Assembly (NCBI GenBank): GCA_001570385.1
Contig: BBYL01000024.1
Span: 62,001-126,000, forward strand
Origin: Microtetraspora glauca
Lineage (GTDB): Bacteria; Actinomycetota; Actinomycetes; Streptosporangiales; Streptosporangiaceae
Length of the DNA stretch: 64,000 nt
Direction of reading: 5' to 3'
The notes below the pieces were generated by a model. That model worked only from the letters and a program-made list of their open reading frames with translations. It searched no databases and was not told the DNA's origin. The translations under genes and the position numbers were made by a program. Shown piece after piece: positions 51,268-59,247 of this stretch. Each line of letters starts with the position of its first letter. Positions within the stretch are counted from its first letter, which is position 1.

Positions 51268-52662
51268 GTGGATCCGCTGAAGGCTCTTGCTGACGCGGAG
51301 CGCACGCCGTACTGGCTGGACCAGTCAGGGGCACCGGAGCCGTCGCCGCGGCTCACCAATGACATCACCGCCGACCTGGCCGTCGTCGGAGGTGGATTCT
51401 CCGGTCTGTGGACCGCGCTGATGGCCAAAGAGAGAGACCCGTCGCGGGACGTCGTCCTGCTGGAGGGCAAGAGCGTCGGCTGGGCCGCCTCCGGGCGCAA
51501 CGGAGGATTCTGCGCCGCCAGCATCACCCACGGGCTCGCCAACGGTATGGAGCGCTGGCCCGAGGAGATCGCCACTCTGGAACGCCTCGGGCGGGAGAAC
51601 CTCGACGAGATCGAGGCGTCCGTCGACCGGTACGACATCCGCTGCTCGTTCGAGCGGACCGGCGAACTGAACGTCGCCACCGAGGAGTGGCAGCTCGACG
51701 GGCTGCGCTCGGCCGAGCGGGCCGCCGGGGAACTGGGGACGGACGTCCGCTACCTCGACCGGGACGAGGTGCGGGCCGAGGTGAACTCCCCGACATACCT
51801 GGGCGCGATGTGGCAGCGGGACTCCGTCGCCATGGTCGATCCGGCCCGACTGGCCTGGGGCCTTCGGGACGCCTGCCTCCGGATGGGGGTGCGGATCTTC
51901 GAGCACACCCCGGCCCGGTCCATCACCGACGGCGGGGAGCGGCTGGAGATCGTCACCCCGCACGGCACCGTCAGGGCCCGCAACGTCGCCCTCGGCACGG
52001 GCGTCTTCGCGCCGCTGCTCCGGCGCCTGCGGCACTTCCTCGTCCCGGTGTACGACTACGTCCTGATGACGGAGCCGCTGCCGGACCGGAAACTCGCCGA
52101 GATCGGCTGGCGCAACCGGCAGGGCATCGGCGACTCCGCCAACCAGTTCCACTACTACCGGCTGACCGACGACAACCGGATCCTGTGGGGCGGCTACGAC
52201 GCGGTCTATCACAACGGCGGTCTGATCAAACCGGGATACGACCAGCGGGACGCCACCTTCGAGAAGCTGGCGCGGCATTTCTTCACCACGTTCCCGCAGC
52301 TCGACGGCATCCGCTTCACCCACAGGTGGGGCGGGGTGATCGACACCTGCAGCCGGTTCACCGCCTTCTACGGCACCGCGTACGGCTCCCGCCTCGCGTA
52401 CGCGGCGGGGTACACCGGCCTGGGGGTCGGCGCCACCAGGTTCGGGGCGAACGTCATGCTGGACCTGCTCGGCGGCGAGAGCACCGAGCGGACCCGGCTG
52501 CGCATGGTGCGGACCAAGCCGGTGCCGTTCCCGCCGGAACCGGCGCGGTCGGGGGTCATCCAGCTCACCCGCTGGTCGATGGCGCGGGCCGACGCCCACC
52601 AGGGGCGGCGCAACCTCTGGCTGCGCACGCTCGACGCCATGGGACTCGGCTTCGATTCCTGA
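51268..52662 (+). CDS. FAD-dependent amine oxidase, DAO/PuuB-like
   Basis: A 464-residue flavoprotein of the D-amino-acid-oxidase superfamily. The ADP-binding motif is VVGGGFSGLWTA (Gly41-Gly46), followed by GWAASGRNGGFCAASI and a C-terminal GYTGLGVGATRFGANV. Its architecture matches gamma-glutamylputrescine oxidase (PuuB) and related amine oxidases. No gamma-glutamylputrescine synthetase gene is in the window, so it may instead oxidise a free amine. GTG 51268. It completes the uptake-oxidation-dehydrogenation set. Confidence 0.88.
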   Translation: MDPLKALADAERTPYWLDQSGAPEPSPRLTNDITADLAVVGGGFSGLWTALMAKERDPSRDVVLLEGKSVGWAASGRNGGFCAASITHGLANGMERWPEEIATLERLGRENLDEIEASVDRYDIRCSFERTGELNVATEEWQLDGLRSAERAAGELGTDVRYLDRDEVRAEVNSPTYLGAMWQRDSVAMVDPARLAWGLRDACLRMGVRIFEHTPARSITDGGERLEIVTPHGTVRARNVALGTGVFAPLLRRLRHFLVPVYDYVLMTEPLPDRKLAEIGWRNRQGIGDSANQFHYYRLTDDNRILWGGYDAVYHNGGLIKPGYDQRDATFEKLARHFFTTFPQLDGIRFTHRWGGVIDTCSRFTAFYGTAYGSRLAYAAGYTGLGVGATRFGANVMLDLLGGESTERTRLRMVRTKPVPFPPEPARSGVIQLTRWSMARADAHQGRRNLWLRTLDAMGLGFDS

Positions 52663-52664
52663 CG

Positions 52665-52705
52665 GCGAGCCGGCGCTCCCCCCGCCAGGGGGAGCGCCGG
52701 CTCGC
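52665..52705. terminator. Bidirectional terminator between oxidase and acyl-CoA synthetase
   Basis: An 18-bp perfect stem, GCGAGCCGGCGCTCCCCC (52665-52682) and GGGGGAGCGCCGGCTCGC (52688-52705), lies between convergent stops, with a 5-nt loop. It touches the stop codon of the synthetase gene. Confidence 0.85.
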
Positions 52706-54579
52706 TACAGACCGAGGGTCGAGCGGAGCACGTCGAGGACCGCGGCGTCCTCGATGGTGGAGGGCACCGGCTCGTCGGCGCCCTCGGCGATGCCCCGCAT
52801 GGTCTTGCGGAGGATCTTGCCGGATCTGGTCTTGGGCAGCCCGGCGACGACGTCCACCCGCTTCAGCGCGGCGACCGCGCCGACCTGCTCGCGGACCAGC
52901 GCGACCAGCTCGGCGCACAGCGTGTCGTGATCGGTCGTGACGCCGTTCTTGAGCACCACGAAGCCGCGGGGGACCTGGCCCTTGAGCTGGTCGGTGACGC
53001 CGATCACCGCGCATTCGGCCACGGCCGGATGGGTGGCGAGCGCGGCCTCCATGGCCCCCGCCGACAGCCGGTGCCCGGCGACGTTGATGACGTCGTCCGT
53101 ACGGCCCATGACGAACAGGTAGCCGTCCTCGTCGAGATAGCCGCCGTCACCGGTCAGGTAGTAACCGGGGAACGCGGACAGGTACGACGCGATGTACCGC
53201 TCGTCGTCCGCCCATAGCGTGGGCAGGGTGCCCGGCGGGAGCGGCAGCCGTACGCAGATCGCGCCCTCCTCGCCGGGACCGCACGGCTCTCCGAGCGGGG
53301 TGAGGACGCGCACGTCGTATCCGGGGACGGGCACCGTCGGCGACCCCGGCTTGACCGGCATGGGATCCAGCCCGCGCAGGTTGGAGGCGATGGCCCAGCC
53401 CGTCTCGGTCTGCCACCAGTGGTCGATCACCGGAATGCCGAGCTTCTCCGCGGCCCAGTGATAGGTGTCGGGATCCAGCCGCTCCCCGGCCAGGAACAGG
53501 GCGCGCAACGACGACATGTCGTACTTCTCGAGCAGGACCGCGGACGGGTCGTCCCGCCTGATCGCCCGGATCGCGGTCGGCGCCGTGAACAACGTGTTCA
53601 CCCCGTGCTCGGAGACCACCCGCCAGAACGCCCCGGCGTCGGGGGTGCCCACCGGCTTGCCCTCGTACAGCACGGTCGTCGCGCCGAGCAGCAGCGGGCC
53701 GTACACGATGTAGGAGTGCCCGACGACCCAGCCGACGTCGGAGGCCGCCCAGAACACCTCGCCGGGACGCGTGTCGTAGACGTTGCGCATGCTCCACAGG
53801 AGCGCGACGGCGTGCCCGCCGTTGTCCCGCACGACGCCCTTCGGCTTCCCGGTCGTGCCGCTGGTGTAGAGGATGTACAGCGGGTCGGTGGCCGCGACCG
53901 GCGCGCACGCGGCGGGCTCGGCCGACGCCATCGCCGCGTCCCAGTCCAGGTCGCGTCCCTCGTGCAGTTTGGCGCGTTCCTGCTCGCGCTGCAGGATCAC
54001 GCACCTGTCCGGCGTGTGCCCGGAGAGCTCCAGCGCCGCGTCCAGCATCGGCTTGTACGGAACGATCCGGTTCGGCTCGATGCCGCACGACGCGGAGACG
54101 ACGACCTTGGGCCGCGCGTCGTCCAGCCGAAGGGCCAGCTCCTTGGGCGCGAAGCCGCCGAAGACCACGGAGTGGACGGCTCCGAGGCGGGCACAGGCGA
54201 GCATCGCCACCACCGCCTCCGGCACCATCGGCATGTAGATCACGACCCGGTCGCCCTTGGAGACGCCCGAGTCGCGGAGTACCCCCGCGAACCGCGCCAC
54301 CTGGTCGAGCAGCTCCGCGTAGGTGTAGCCGCGGCAGATGCCCGTCATCGGGCTGTCGTAGACGAGGGCGAGACGGTCGCCGTGGCCGGCTTCGACGTGC
54401 CGGTCGAGGGCGTTGTAGCAGGTGTTCAGCTCCCCGCCGGGGAACCACTGGTAGAAGGGCGGGCGAGCGGAGTCGAGGGCGCGTTCGGGCTCGCGGTACC
54501 ACGTGACGGCGGCCGCCGCCTCGCTCCAGAAGCTCTCGGGATCCTCGACACTGCGCGCATGGACGTCGGCGTACGGCAT
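52705..54579 (-). CDS. Acyl-CoA synthetase, propionyl-CoA synthetase (PrpE) type
   Basis: ANL-superfamily enzyme of 624 residues that activates a short carboxylate through an acyl-AMP. It shows YILYTSGTTGKPKGVVRDNG (AMP-binding loop), the WWQTETGW motif near the acyl pocket, YLTGDGGYLDEDG, and the C-terminal catalytic Lys in KTRSGKILRKTM, a known acetylation site in relatives. The N-terminus (WFPGGELNTCYNALDRHVE) and FGGFAPKELALRLDDARP fit the PrpE/AcsA group. Propionate is more likely than acetate by overall resemblance, but this is not proven. It lies 25 nt after the phosphotriesterase-like gene. Confidence 0.9.
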   Translation of the reverse strand: MPYADVHARSVEDPESFWSEAAAAVTWYREPERALDSARPPFYQWFPGGELNTCYNALDRHVEAGHGDRLALVYDSPMTGICRGYTYAELLDQVARFAGVLRDSGVSKGDRVVIYMPMVPEAVVAMLACARLGAVHSVVFGGFAPKELALRLDDARPKVVVSASCGIEPNRIVPYKPMLDAALELSGHTPDRCVILQREQERAKLHEGRDLDWDAAMASAEPAACAPVAATDPLYILYTSGTTGKPKGVVRDNGGHAVALLWSMRNVYDTRPGEVFWAASDVGWVVGHSYIVYGPLLLGATTVLYEGKPVGTPDAGAFWRVVSEHGVNTLFTAPTAIRAIRRDDPSAVLLEKYDMSSLRALFLAGERLDPDTYHWAAEKLGIPVIDHWWQTETGWAIASNLRGLDPMPVKPGSPTVPVPGYDVRVLTPLGEPCGPGEEGAICVRLPLPPGTLPTLWADDERYIASYLSAFPGYYLTGDGGYLDEDGYLFVMGRTDDVINVAGHRLSAGAMEAALATHPAVAECAVIGVTDQLKGQVPRGFVVLKNGVTTDHDTLCAELVALVREQVGAVAALKRVDVVAGLPKTRSGKILRKTMRGIAEGADEPVPSTIEDAAVLDVLRSTLGL

Positions 54580-54604
54580 AGCGCCATTTTCGCCCCGGCC
54601 GCGT

Positions 54605-55486
54605 TCAGCGGTCGAGCCCCGTGAGCCAACGCAGCGGGTTGCGGTGAGTGATCAGTGCGAGAGTGTCCTCGCCCGTCCCCGCGGCTCGCAGCGCGGGAAG
54701 GAGCTCCTCGAACAGCCGGCCGTACCCGTGCCCGCCGTAGGCCCGGACGTCCCCCTGCCGGGAGACGCCGCTGCTGAGCAGGATCCGCGCGGCGTGGCCC
54801 GCTTCGACGAGGGCCAGCGCGTGCTCGGCGTCGGTCACGGCGACGTACGCCCCCGACTCGGCGATCTTCCGCTGGACGAGGGGATCGGTGGCGCGCGCGC
54901 TCAGCCTGCCAGGGGGAACGCCCTCGGCCAGCAGCCTCTCCAGGATGTCGAGGCCCTCGGCGGCCACCGGCAGTTCGGTGCGCGTGGACGCCCGGGCGGC
55001 GGCGGTGATCGCGCGCGCCTCGGCCGGGGTGGGGGTCTCACCCCACGCCGCCGCGACGATGATCCCGGGGCGCGCTGCCGTGCCGTCGAGACCGGTGCCG
55101 ATCTCCCTGAGCAGGTCGGCGGTGAGATCGTCCACGCCGTACCGGCGGATCAGCTCCCCACTGAACGGCTCGGCGGCGAACCCGGTCGCGGCGACCACGG
55201 CGACCCTGGCCGCGGTCGCGACGCGCGCCAGCGCGGTGACGTCGCGGCCCATGCCGAGGCAGGTGTGCTCGACGACCAGGGCGAGCGCCTGTTCCCGGCC
55301 GAGATCCGTCAGCTCCGAGGTGACGTGCGCCTCCTCGTCCAGCCACCGGTACGGGTCGGACTCGCCGCCCGTTCCCCAGCGCGTGTCGGTGCGCAGGTGC
55401 TCACCGGGGAGGACGGGCCCCTCGATCAGTGAGACGGGCAGGGCGCCCGTGACGGTCTGGACACGGGGGAAGTACGCCTCGGACAT
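54605..55486 (-). CDS. Phosphotriesterase-family homologue lacking metal ligands
   Basis: A 293-residue protein that aligns end-to-end with the phosphotriesterase family: VQTVTGALPVSLIEGPVLPG, GMGRDVTALARVATAARVAV, VAATGFAAEPF, LREIGTG, ILLSSGVSRQGD, and the C-terminal GGHGYGRLFEELLP and ITHRNPLRWL. The expected metal ligands are replaced: the first HxH is GEH (28-30), the carbamylated Lys is Val144, the barrel histidines are replaced in ELPVAAEGL and RLSARATD, and the final Asp is Gly240. A hydrolase mechanism therefore seems unlikely. ATG 55486. Cotranscribed with DUF998 and glycosyltransferase genes. Confidence 0.8.
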   Translation of the reverse strand: MSEAYFPRVQTVTGALPVSLIEGPVLPGEHLRTDTRWGTGGESDPYRWLDEEAHVTSELTDLGREQALALVVEHTCLGMGRDVTALARVATAARVAVVAATGFAAEPFSGELIRRYGVDDLTADLLREIGTGLDGTAARPGIIVAAAWGETPTPAEARAITAAARASTRTELPVAAEGLDILERLLAEGVPPGRLSARATDPLVQRKIAESGAYVAVTDAEHALALVEAGHAARILLSSGVSRQGDVRAYGGHGYGRLFEELLPALRAAGTGEDTLALITHRNPLRWLTGLDR

Positions 55487-55495
55487 GCGGGGACA

Positions 55496-56176
55496 CTAGC
55501 GGATGTTTCCCCTGGCGAGCGACCTGGAGGGGGTGGACCGCCTGATCGCGGACGGGCGGGCTCGCGTGGCCCCCGCCGCCATGGTGAGCACCAGCACGAC
55601 CTCGGAGATCACCAGGAACCGCTCGACGAGGCCGTAGAACGCGGCGCCGCCGGTCAGCGTGGCGACCGGGGAGCCGGGATGGTTCAGCAGGAACACGACC
55701 AGGGTGAGCACGGAGACCATGCTGACCGCGGTGAGCACGCGGCCGATGTTCCTCCAGCCGGGCAGCACCCTCGTCTGCCTGGCCAGGATCCATCCCGCGC
55801 ACGGCAGGCCGGTGAACACCAGCGCCGTGGACCAGCGGTGGATCTCGCCGGTGGCCGAGCTGACGCCCATCGAGGGATCGGTCGGGAACAGCGCGGTCAG
55901 CGCCAGCGCCACCGTGATGCCCGCGAGCAGCACCCGCGCCGCCGCGCTCCGTGCCGGCTCCACCTTGGCCAGCACGTACGTCACGCCGGCCGTGCCCGCC
56001 CCCAGCGACAGGACGCCGAGCGCGAACAGGGGACCCGCGCCGTCCACCCAGGCGTAGTCGCTGATCACGGCGTTCATCGGGTCGACGGTGCCGGGGAAGG
56101 CGACATGCAGCCAGATCATGACGCTGAGAGTGAGGATCGGGCCCGCGACCGCGATCCGCCTGCCCGTTCCGGTCAC
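55496..56176 (-). CDS. DUF998 integral membrane protein
   Basis: A 226-residue membrane protein with six to seven helices. DUF998 features: DPMNAVISDYAWVDGAGPLF after TM1, a LTALFPTDPS motif, and an EIHRWSTALVFTGLPCAGWI segment. The ATGs of a longer frame lie inside the glycosyltransferase gene. GTG 56176 has GAGGAG 9 nt upstream and overlaps the glycosyltransferase stop (GTGA). Function unknown; lies between a glycosyltransferase and a phosphotriesterase-like protein. Confidence 0.88.
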   Translation of the reverse strand: MTGTGRRIAVAGPILTLSVMIWLHVAFPGTVDPMNAVISDYAWVDGAGPLFALGVLSLGAGTAGVTYVLAKVEPARSAAARVLLAGITVALALTALFPTDPSMGVSSATGEIHRWSTALVFTGLPCAGWILARQTRVLPGWRNIGRVLTAVSMVSVLTLVVFLLNHPGSPVATLTGGAAFYGLVERFLVISEVVLVLTMAAGATRARPSAIRRSTPSRSLARGNIR

Positions 56177-57420
56177 GCTTTCACACTCCTCGTGGCGAGT
56201 TCCGCGTAGATCTCCTCGAATCGGGCGAGCGACCGCCGATGGTCGTGGGGAGCGGCCAGGGCGAGGCTCGCCCGTCCCATGGCGGCCCGCAGCCCCGGGT
56301 CCGTCAGGATCGCCGTCAGGTGCCGGGCCATGGCCCGCACGTCGCCCGGCGCGTACAGGCGGCCGTTGCCGTCCACGAGATGCGGCAGCGCCATCGCGTC
56401 CGCGGCGACGACCGGGAGGCCGCTCGCCATCGCCTCCAGGGTGGCGATGCTCTGCAGTTCCGCGGTCCCCGGCATGGCGAAGACGTCGGCCGCCGCGTAG
56501 ACCAGAGGCAGATCGGCGTCGGGGACGAACCCGAGGAAGCGCACCCGCTCGCCGACCCCGGTCCTGGCCGCGAGCCGCTCCAGGGCGGCCCTCCGCCCAC
56601 CGGTCCCGGCCAGTACGACCTGCGCGTCCACCCGGTTCAGCACCTGCGACAGGGCGAGGACCAGGTCGTCCAGGCACTTCTCCTCGTCCAGGCGGCCGAC
56701 GAAGAGGATGGTCGGCAGGTCGGGCAGCCCGAACCGCTCGAACGCCCGGCTCCGGTCCCACGGCCGGGGCTGGAACCGGTGCAGGTCGATGCCGCAGGAG
56801 ACGGCCTCCACCTCACCGGTGAACCCCTTGGCCGAGAGCAGCCCGGCGGCGATCCGGGTGGGCGTGGTGACGCGGTCGGCGCGGGAGAACACCCGCGTGA
56901 AGTCCCGCCAGGCCATCCGGCCCACCCGGTCCCGCAGCCCGGCGGGGACGTGCGCGAACTGGAAGAGGTTGTCCGGCATGAAGTGGTTGGTCGCGACCAC
57001 CGGGAGCCCGGCGCGCCGGGCCGCGCCGACGGCGGCCCGTCCCACGACGAAGTGTCCCTGGATGTGCACCACGTCGGGCCGTACCCGCTCGATCAGCCGC
57101 GACATCGTACGGCCGAGCCCGGCGGGGACGCTGACCCGCATCGTGGGGTGGACGAGGAGGGGAGCCGACCGCAGCCGGTGAACGGTCACCCCGTCGGCGG
57201 AGTCGCCGCGCGGCGGTCCCGTGTCGGAGGCGCAGACCACATGGACGTCGTCCCCCCTCTCGGCCAGCCCGGCCGCGAGCCGGTGGGTGAAGTACGCGGC
57301 GCCGTTCACGTCCGGCGGGTAGGTGTCCGTCGCGATCAGCACGCGGCGTCCCGGTCCGGCGGGGGAGGCCGGGCCGGCGTTCTCCGTGTTCGGCGAGTTC
57401 AGGATGTGCACGGCGGTCAT
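56173..57420 (-). CDS. GT4-family glycosyltransferase
   Basis: A 415-residue GT-B glycosyltransferase. The N-terminal domain has VLIATDTYPPDVNGAAYFTH and VHIQGHFVVGRAAV; the C-terminal domain has TILFVGRLDEEKCLDDLVLA and the GT4 E-x7-E-like region PGTAELQSIATLEAMASGLP. It resembles PimB/MgtA-type mannosyltransferases of actinobacterial lipoglycan synthesis, though the acceptor is unknown. ATG 57420, 24 nt after the DMT gene. Translationally coupled to the DUF998 gene. Confidence 0.92.
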   Translation of the reverse strand: MTAVHILNSPNTENAGPASPAGPGRRVLIATDTYPPDVNGAAYFTHRLAAGLAERGDDVHVVCASDTGPPRGDSADGVTVHRLRSAPLLVHPTMRVSVPAGLGRTMSRLIERVRPDVVHIQGHFVVGRAAVGAARRAGLPVVATNHFMPDNLFQFAHVPAGLRDRVGRMAWRDFTRVFSRADRVTTPTRIAAGLLSAKGFTGEVEAVSCGIDLHRFQPRPWDRSRAFERFGLPDLPTILFVGRLDEEKCLDDLVLALSQVLNRVDAQVVLAGTGGRRAALERLAARTGVGERVRFLGFVPDADLPLVYAAADVFAMPGTAELQSIATLEAMASGLPVVAADAMALPHLVDGNGRLYAPGDVRAMARHLTAILTDPGLRAAMGRASLALAAPHDHRRSLARFEEIYAELATRSVKA

Positions 57421-57444
57421 GGGGTTCTCCGATGGGTGCGGTGG

Positions 57445-58302
57445 TCAGGAGGGGGTGGCCGCCCGGGAGAGCGGTGTGGTGCGGGCCAGCGCGACGGTCC
57501 CCGCCCCGGCCAGTACGGCGGCTGCCACGGCGGCCAGGGTGTTGACGGGAAGCGGCTCGCCGAGGAGGAGCACGCCGAAGGTCACGGCCGTGAGCGGGTC
57601 GGTCACCTGCAGCGCGGCGAAGGCCACGGGGAAGTGCCCGCCCGCCTCCGGGTCGCGGGAGGGCGTCGCGTACGCGCGCTGGAGCAGCATCAACGCGGCC
57701 AGGGCGGGCAGCGGAAGCGCAGCGAGCAGCCACGGGTCCCATCCGCTCCCGTGGACCACGACCCGGTCGACCAGGACCCGGGTGATCGTCGCGGTCGCGC
57801 CGTACATGACGCCCGCGCCGACCGCCAGCAACGCGGTGCCCAGCGCGGGAGCGGCACGACGGGCGACGGCGAAGCAGGTCAGCGCGGCGAGGGCGGCCCC
57901 GGCGAGCATGGCGGCCCCGCCCGGCCCGGTGAGGGTCGGGGCACCGGTGGGGGCGGGGACCAGCAGGACCAGGCCGATCAGACCGGCGGCCACCACGGAC
58001 GCGGCGACGAGTTCGGCGCGCGCCGGCCTGCGGCCGTGCAGCGCGGCGGCGATCGGCAGCGCGAACAGGAGGCTGGCCACGCCCATCGGCTGCACCACGG
58101 TCAGCGGTCCCAGGCTCAGCGCGACGATGTGCAGCGCGCCGCCGGTCAGGACCGACACGCCGCCGAGCAGCCAGCGCGGCCTGCGGAGGAGGAAGCGGAG
58201 GCGGGATTCTCCGGCGCGGGCCGCCTCGAACTGCTGCAGCGCCGCGCCCAATGCGAAGAACAGGGAGCCCAGCAACGCGACGGCCGCCGCCAGCACGATC
58301 AT
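57445..58302 (-). CDS. DMT-family (EamA-like) transporter
   Basis: A 285-residue membrane protein with about ten hydrophobic segments in two EamA-like halves: LGSLFFALGAALQQFEAARA, VVQPMGVASLLFALPIAAAL, VTFGVLLLGEPLPVNTLAAV and a final VLAGAGTVALARTTPL. ATG 58302. DMT proteins export or import small metabolites; there is no clue to the substrate. It may be the first gene of the run with the glycosyltransferase, DUF998, phosphotriesterase-like and synthetase genes. Confidence 0.87.
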   Translation of the reverse strand: MIVLAAAVALLGSLFFALGAALQQFEAARAGESRLRFLLRRPRWLLGGVSVLTGGALHIVALSLGPLTVVQPMGVASLLFALPIAAALHGRRPARAELVAASVVAAGLIGLVLLVPAPTGAPTLTGPGGAAMLAGAALAALTCFAVARRAAPALGTALLAVGAGVMYGATATITRVLVDRVVVHGSGWDPWLLAALPLPALAALMLLQRAYATPSRDPEAGGHFPVAFAALQVTDPLTAVTFGVLLLGEPLPVNTLAAVAAAVLAGAGTVALARTTPLSRAATPS

Positions 58303-58429
58303 GGGCTACTCCTCTCGCTTGTATGACGACACGGGGACATGGCCGGAACACCTCGCGTGGGCGGCCGGAAAGGGAACGTGGGACCAATCCCGAGCGTGCT
58401 CCACGCCGCCGGGGCGCGGCCATCGGGGA

Positions 58430-59095
58430 TCACCCTGAAATGGGCGTGGATTCCCTGGTGTCGGTCTCGGGGATGTCCCCCCGTCGGTTCCCCCGGCGGT
58501 TCCCGCGTTGTCGGACGTGGCGGACGATCTCCGTCATGACCGTGACCGTCAGGGCGATGCCCAGCCCCAGCAGCAGGCCCCTGAAGGGGTCCCGCTCGAA
58601 CGCCATGCCGCCGACGAGGCCCACCATGGTCGAGTAGACGGCCCACGAGATCGCCGCGACCGCGTCGAACAGCGAGAACGCGCGCATGGGGAACCGGACC
58701 GCGCCCATCGTGACCGTGGCCGCCGTACGGCCTCCGGGGATGTGGCGGGCGACCACGAGCAGCAGCCCGCCGCGTGCGGCGAGAGCGCGTTCCGCCCAGC
58801 CGAAGGCCGCCCGCTTCCTGCCACCGGGCTTCAACCGCCGCAGGAGCCGCGTGCCCGCGGTACGTCCGATGAGGTAGGAGACGTGGTCTCCGGCGAACGC
58901 CCCGGCCGCGGCGACGACGATGACCGGGATCGGGTCGGGCGCGCCCGACGCCGCGTACACGCCGGCCGTGATGACCGCGGTCTCGCTCGGTACGGCGGGG
59001 AAGAACCCGTCGAGTGCCGCGAGGGCGAATATCGCCAGATACACCCACGGCGAGGTCATGGCCTGGTGCAGGCCGTCGAGGATCGCGTCTGTCAT
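58430..59095 (-). CDS. DedA-family membrane protein
   Basis: A 221-residue membrane protein of the DedA/VTT family. It begins with a reentrant-loop-type segment ALAALDGFFPAVPSETAVIT and continues with AGAFAGDHVSYLIGRTAG and VVARHIPGGRTAATVTMGAV. DedA proteins include polyprenyl-phosphate and phospholipid flippases and influence membrane homeostasis. ATG 59095 is chosen; an in-frame extension to 59146 has no transmembrane or family similarity. The C-terminal tail is Arg/Asn/Gly-rich. 127 nt separate it from the DMT gene. Confidence 0.92.
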   Translation of the reverse strand: MTDAILDGLHQAMTSPWVYLAIFALAALDGFFPAVPSETAVITAGVYAASGAPDPIPVIVVAAAGAFAGDHVSYLIGRTAGTRLLRRLKPGGRKRAAFGWAERALAARGGLLLVVARHIPGGRTAATVTMGAVRFPMRAFSLFDAVAAISWAVYSTMVGLVGGMAFERDPFRGLLLGLGIALTVTVMTEIVRHVRQRGNRRGNRRGDIPETDTRESTPISG

Positions 59096-59247
59096 GGGCT
59101 CGACGCTAGGAGCGGGGACGGGCGGGCCGCCGCGCACGATCGGCACCGGTCACCCCTGACCTTCGTCAGGGGGCGACCTGCTCCTTCAGGCGGAGGCGGG
59201 CACCCGGCCCGGCTTGTAGCGTCTCGGGTGTGTTGTGGAAGGCGCGG

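Noticed and set aside
56238-58326. 695-codon plus-strand ORF opposite the glycosyltransferase and DMT genes
   Set aside because: Composition (Arg/Gly/Gln/His) and lack of motifs mark it as an antisense shadow.
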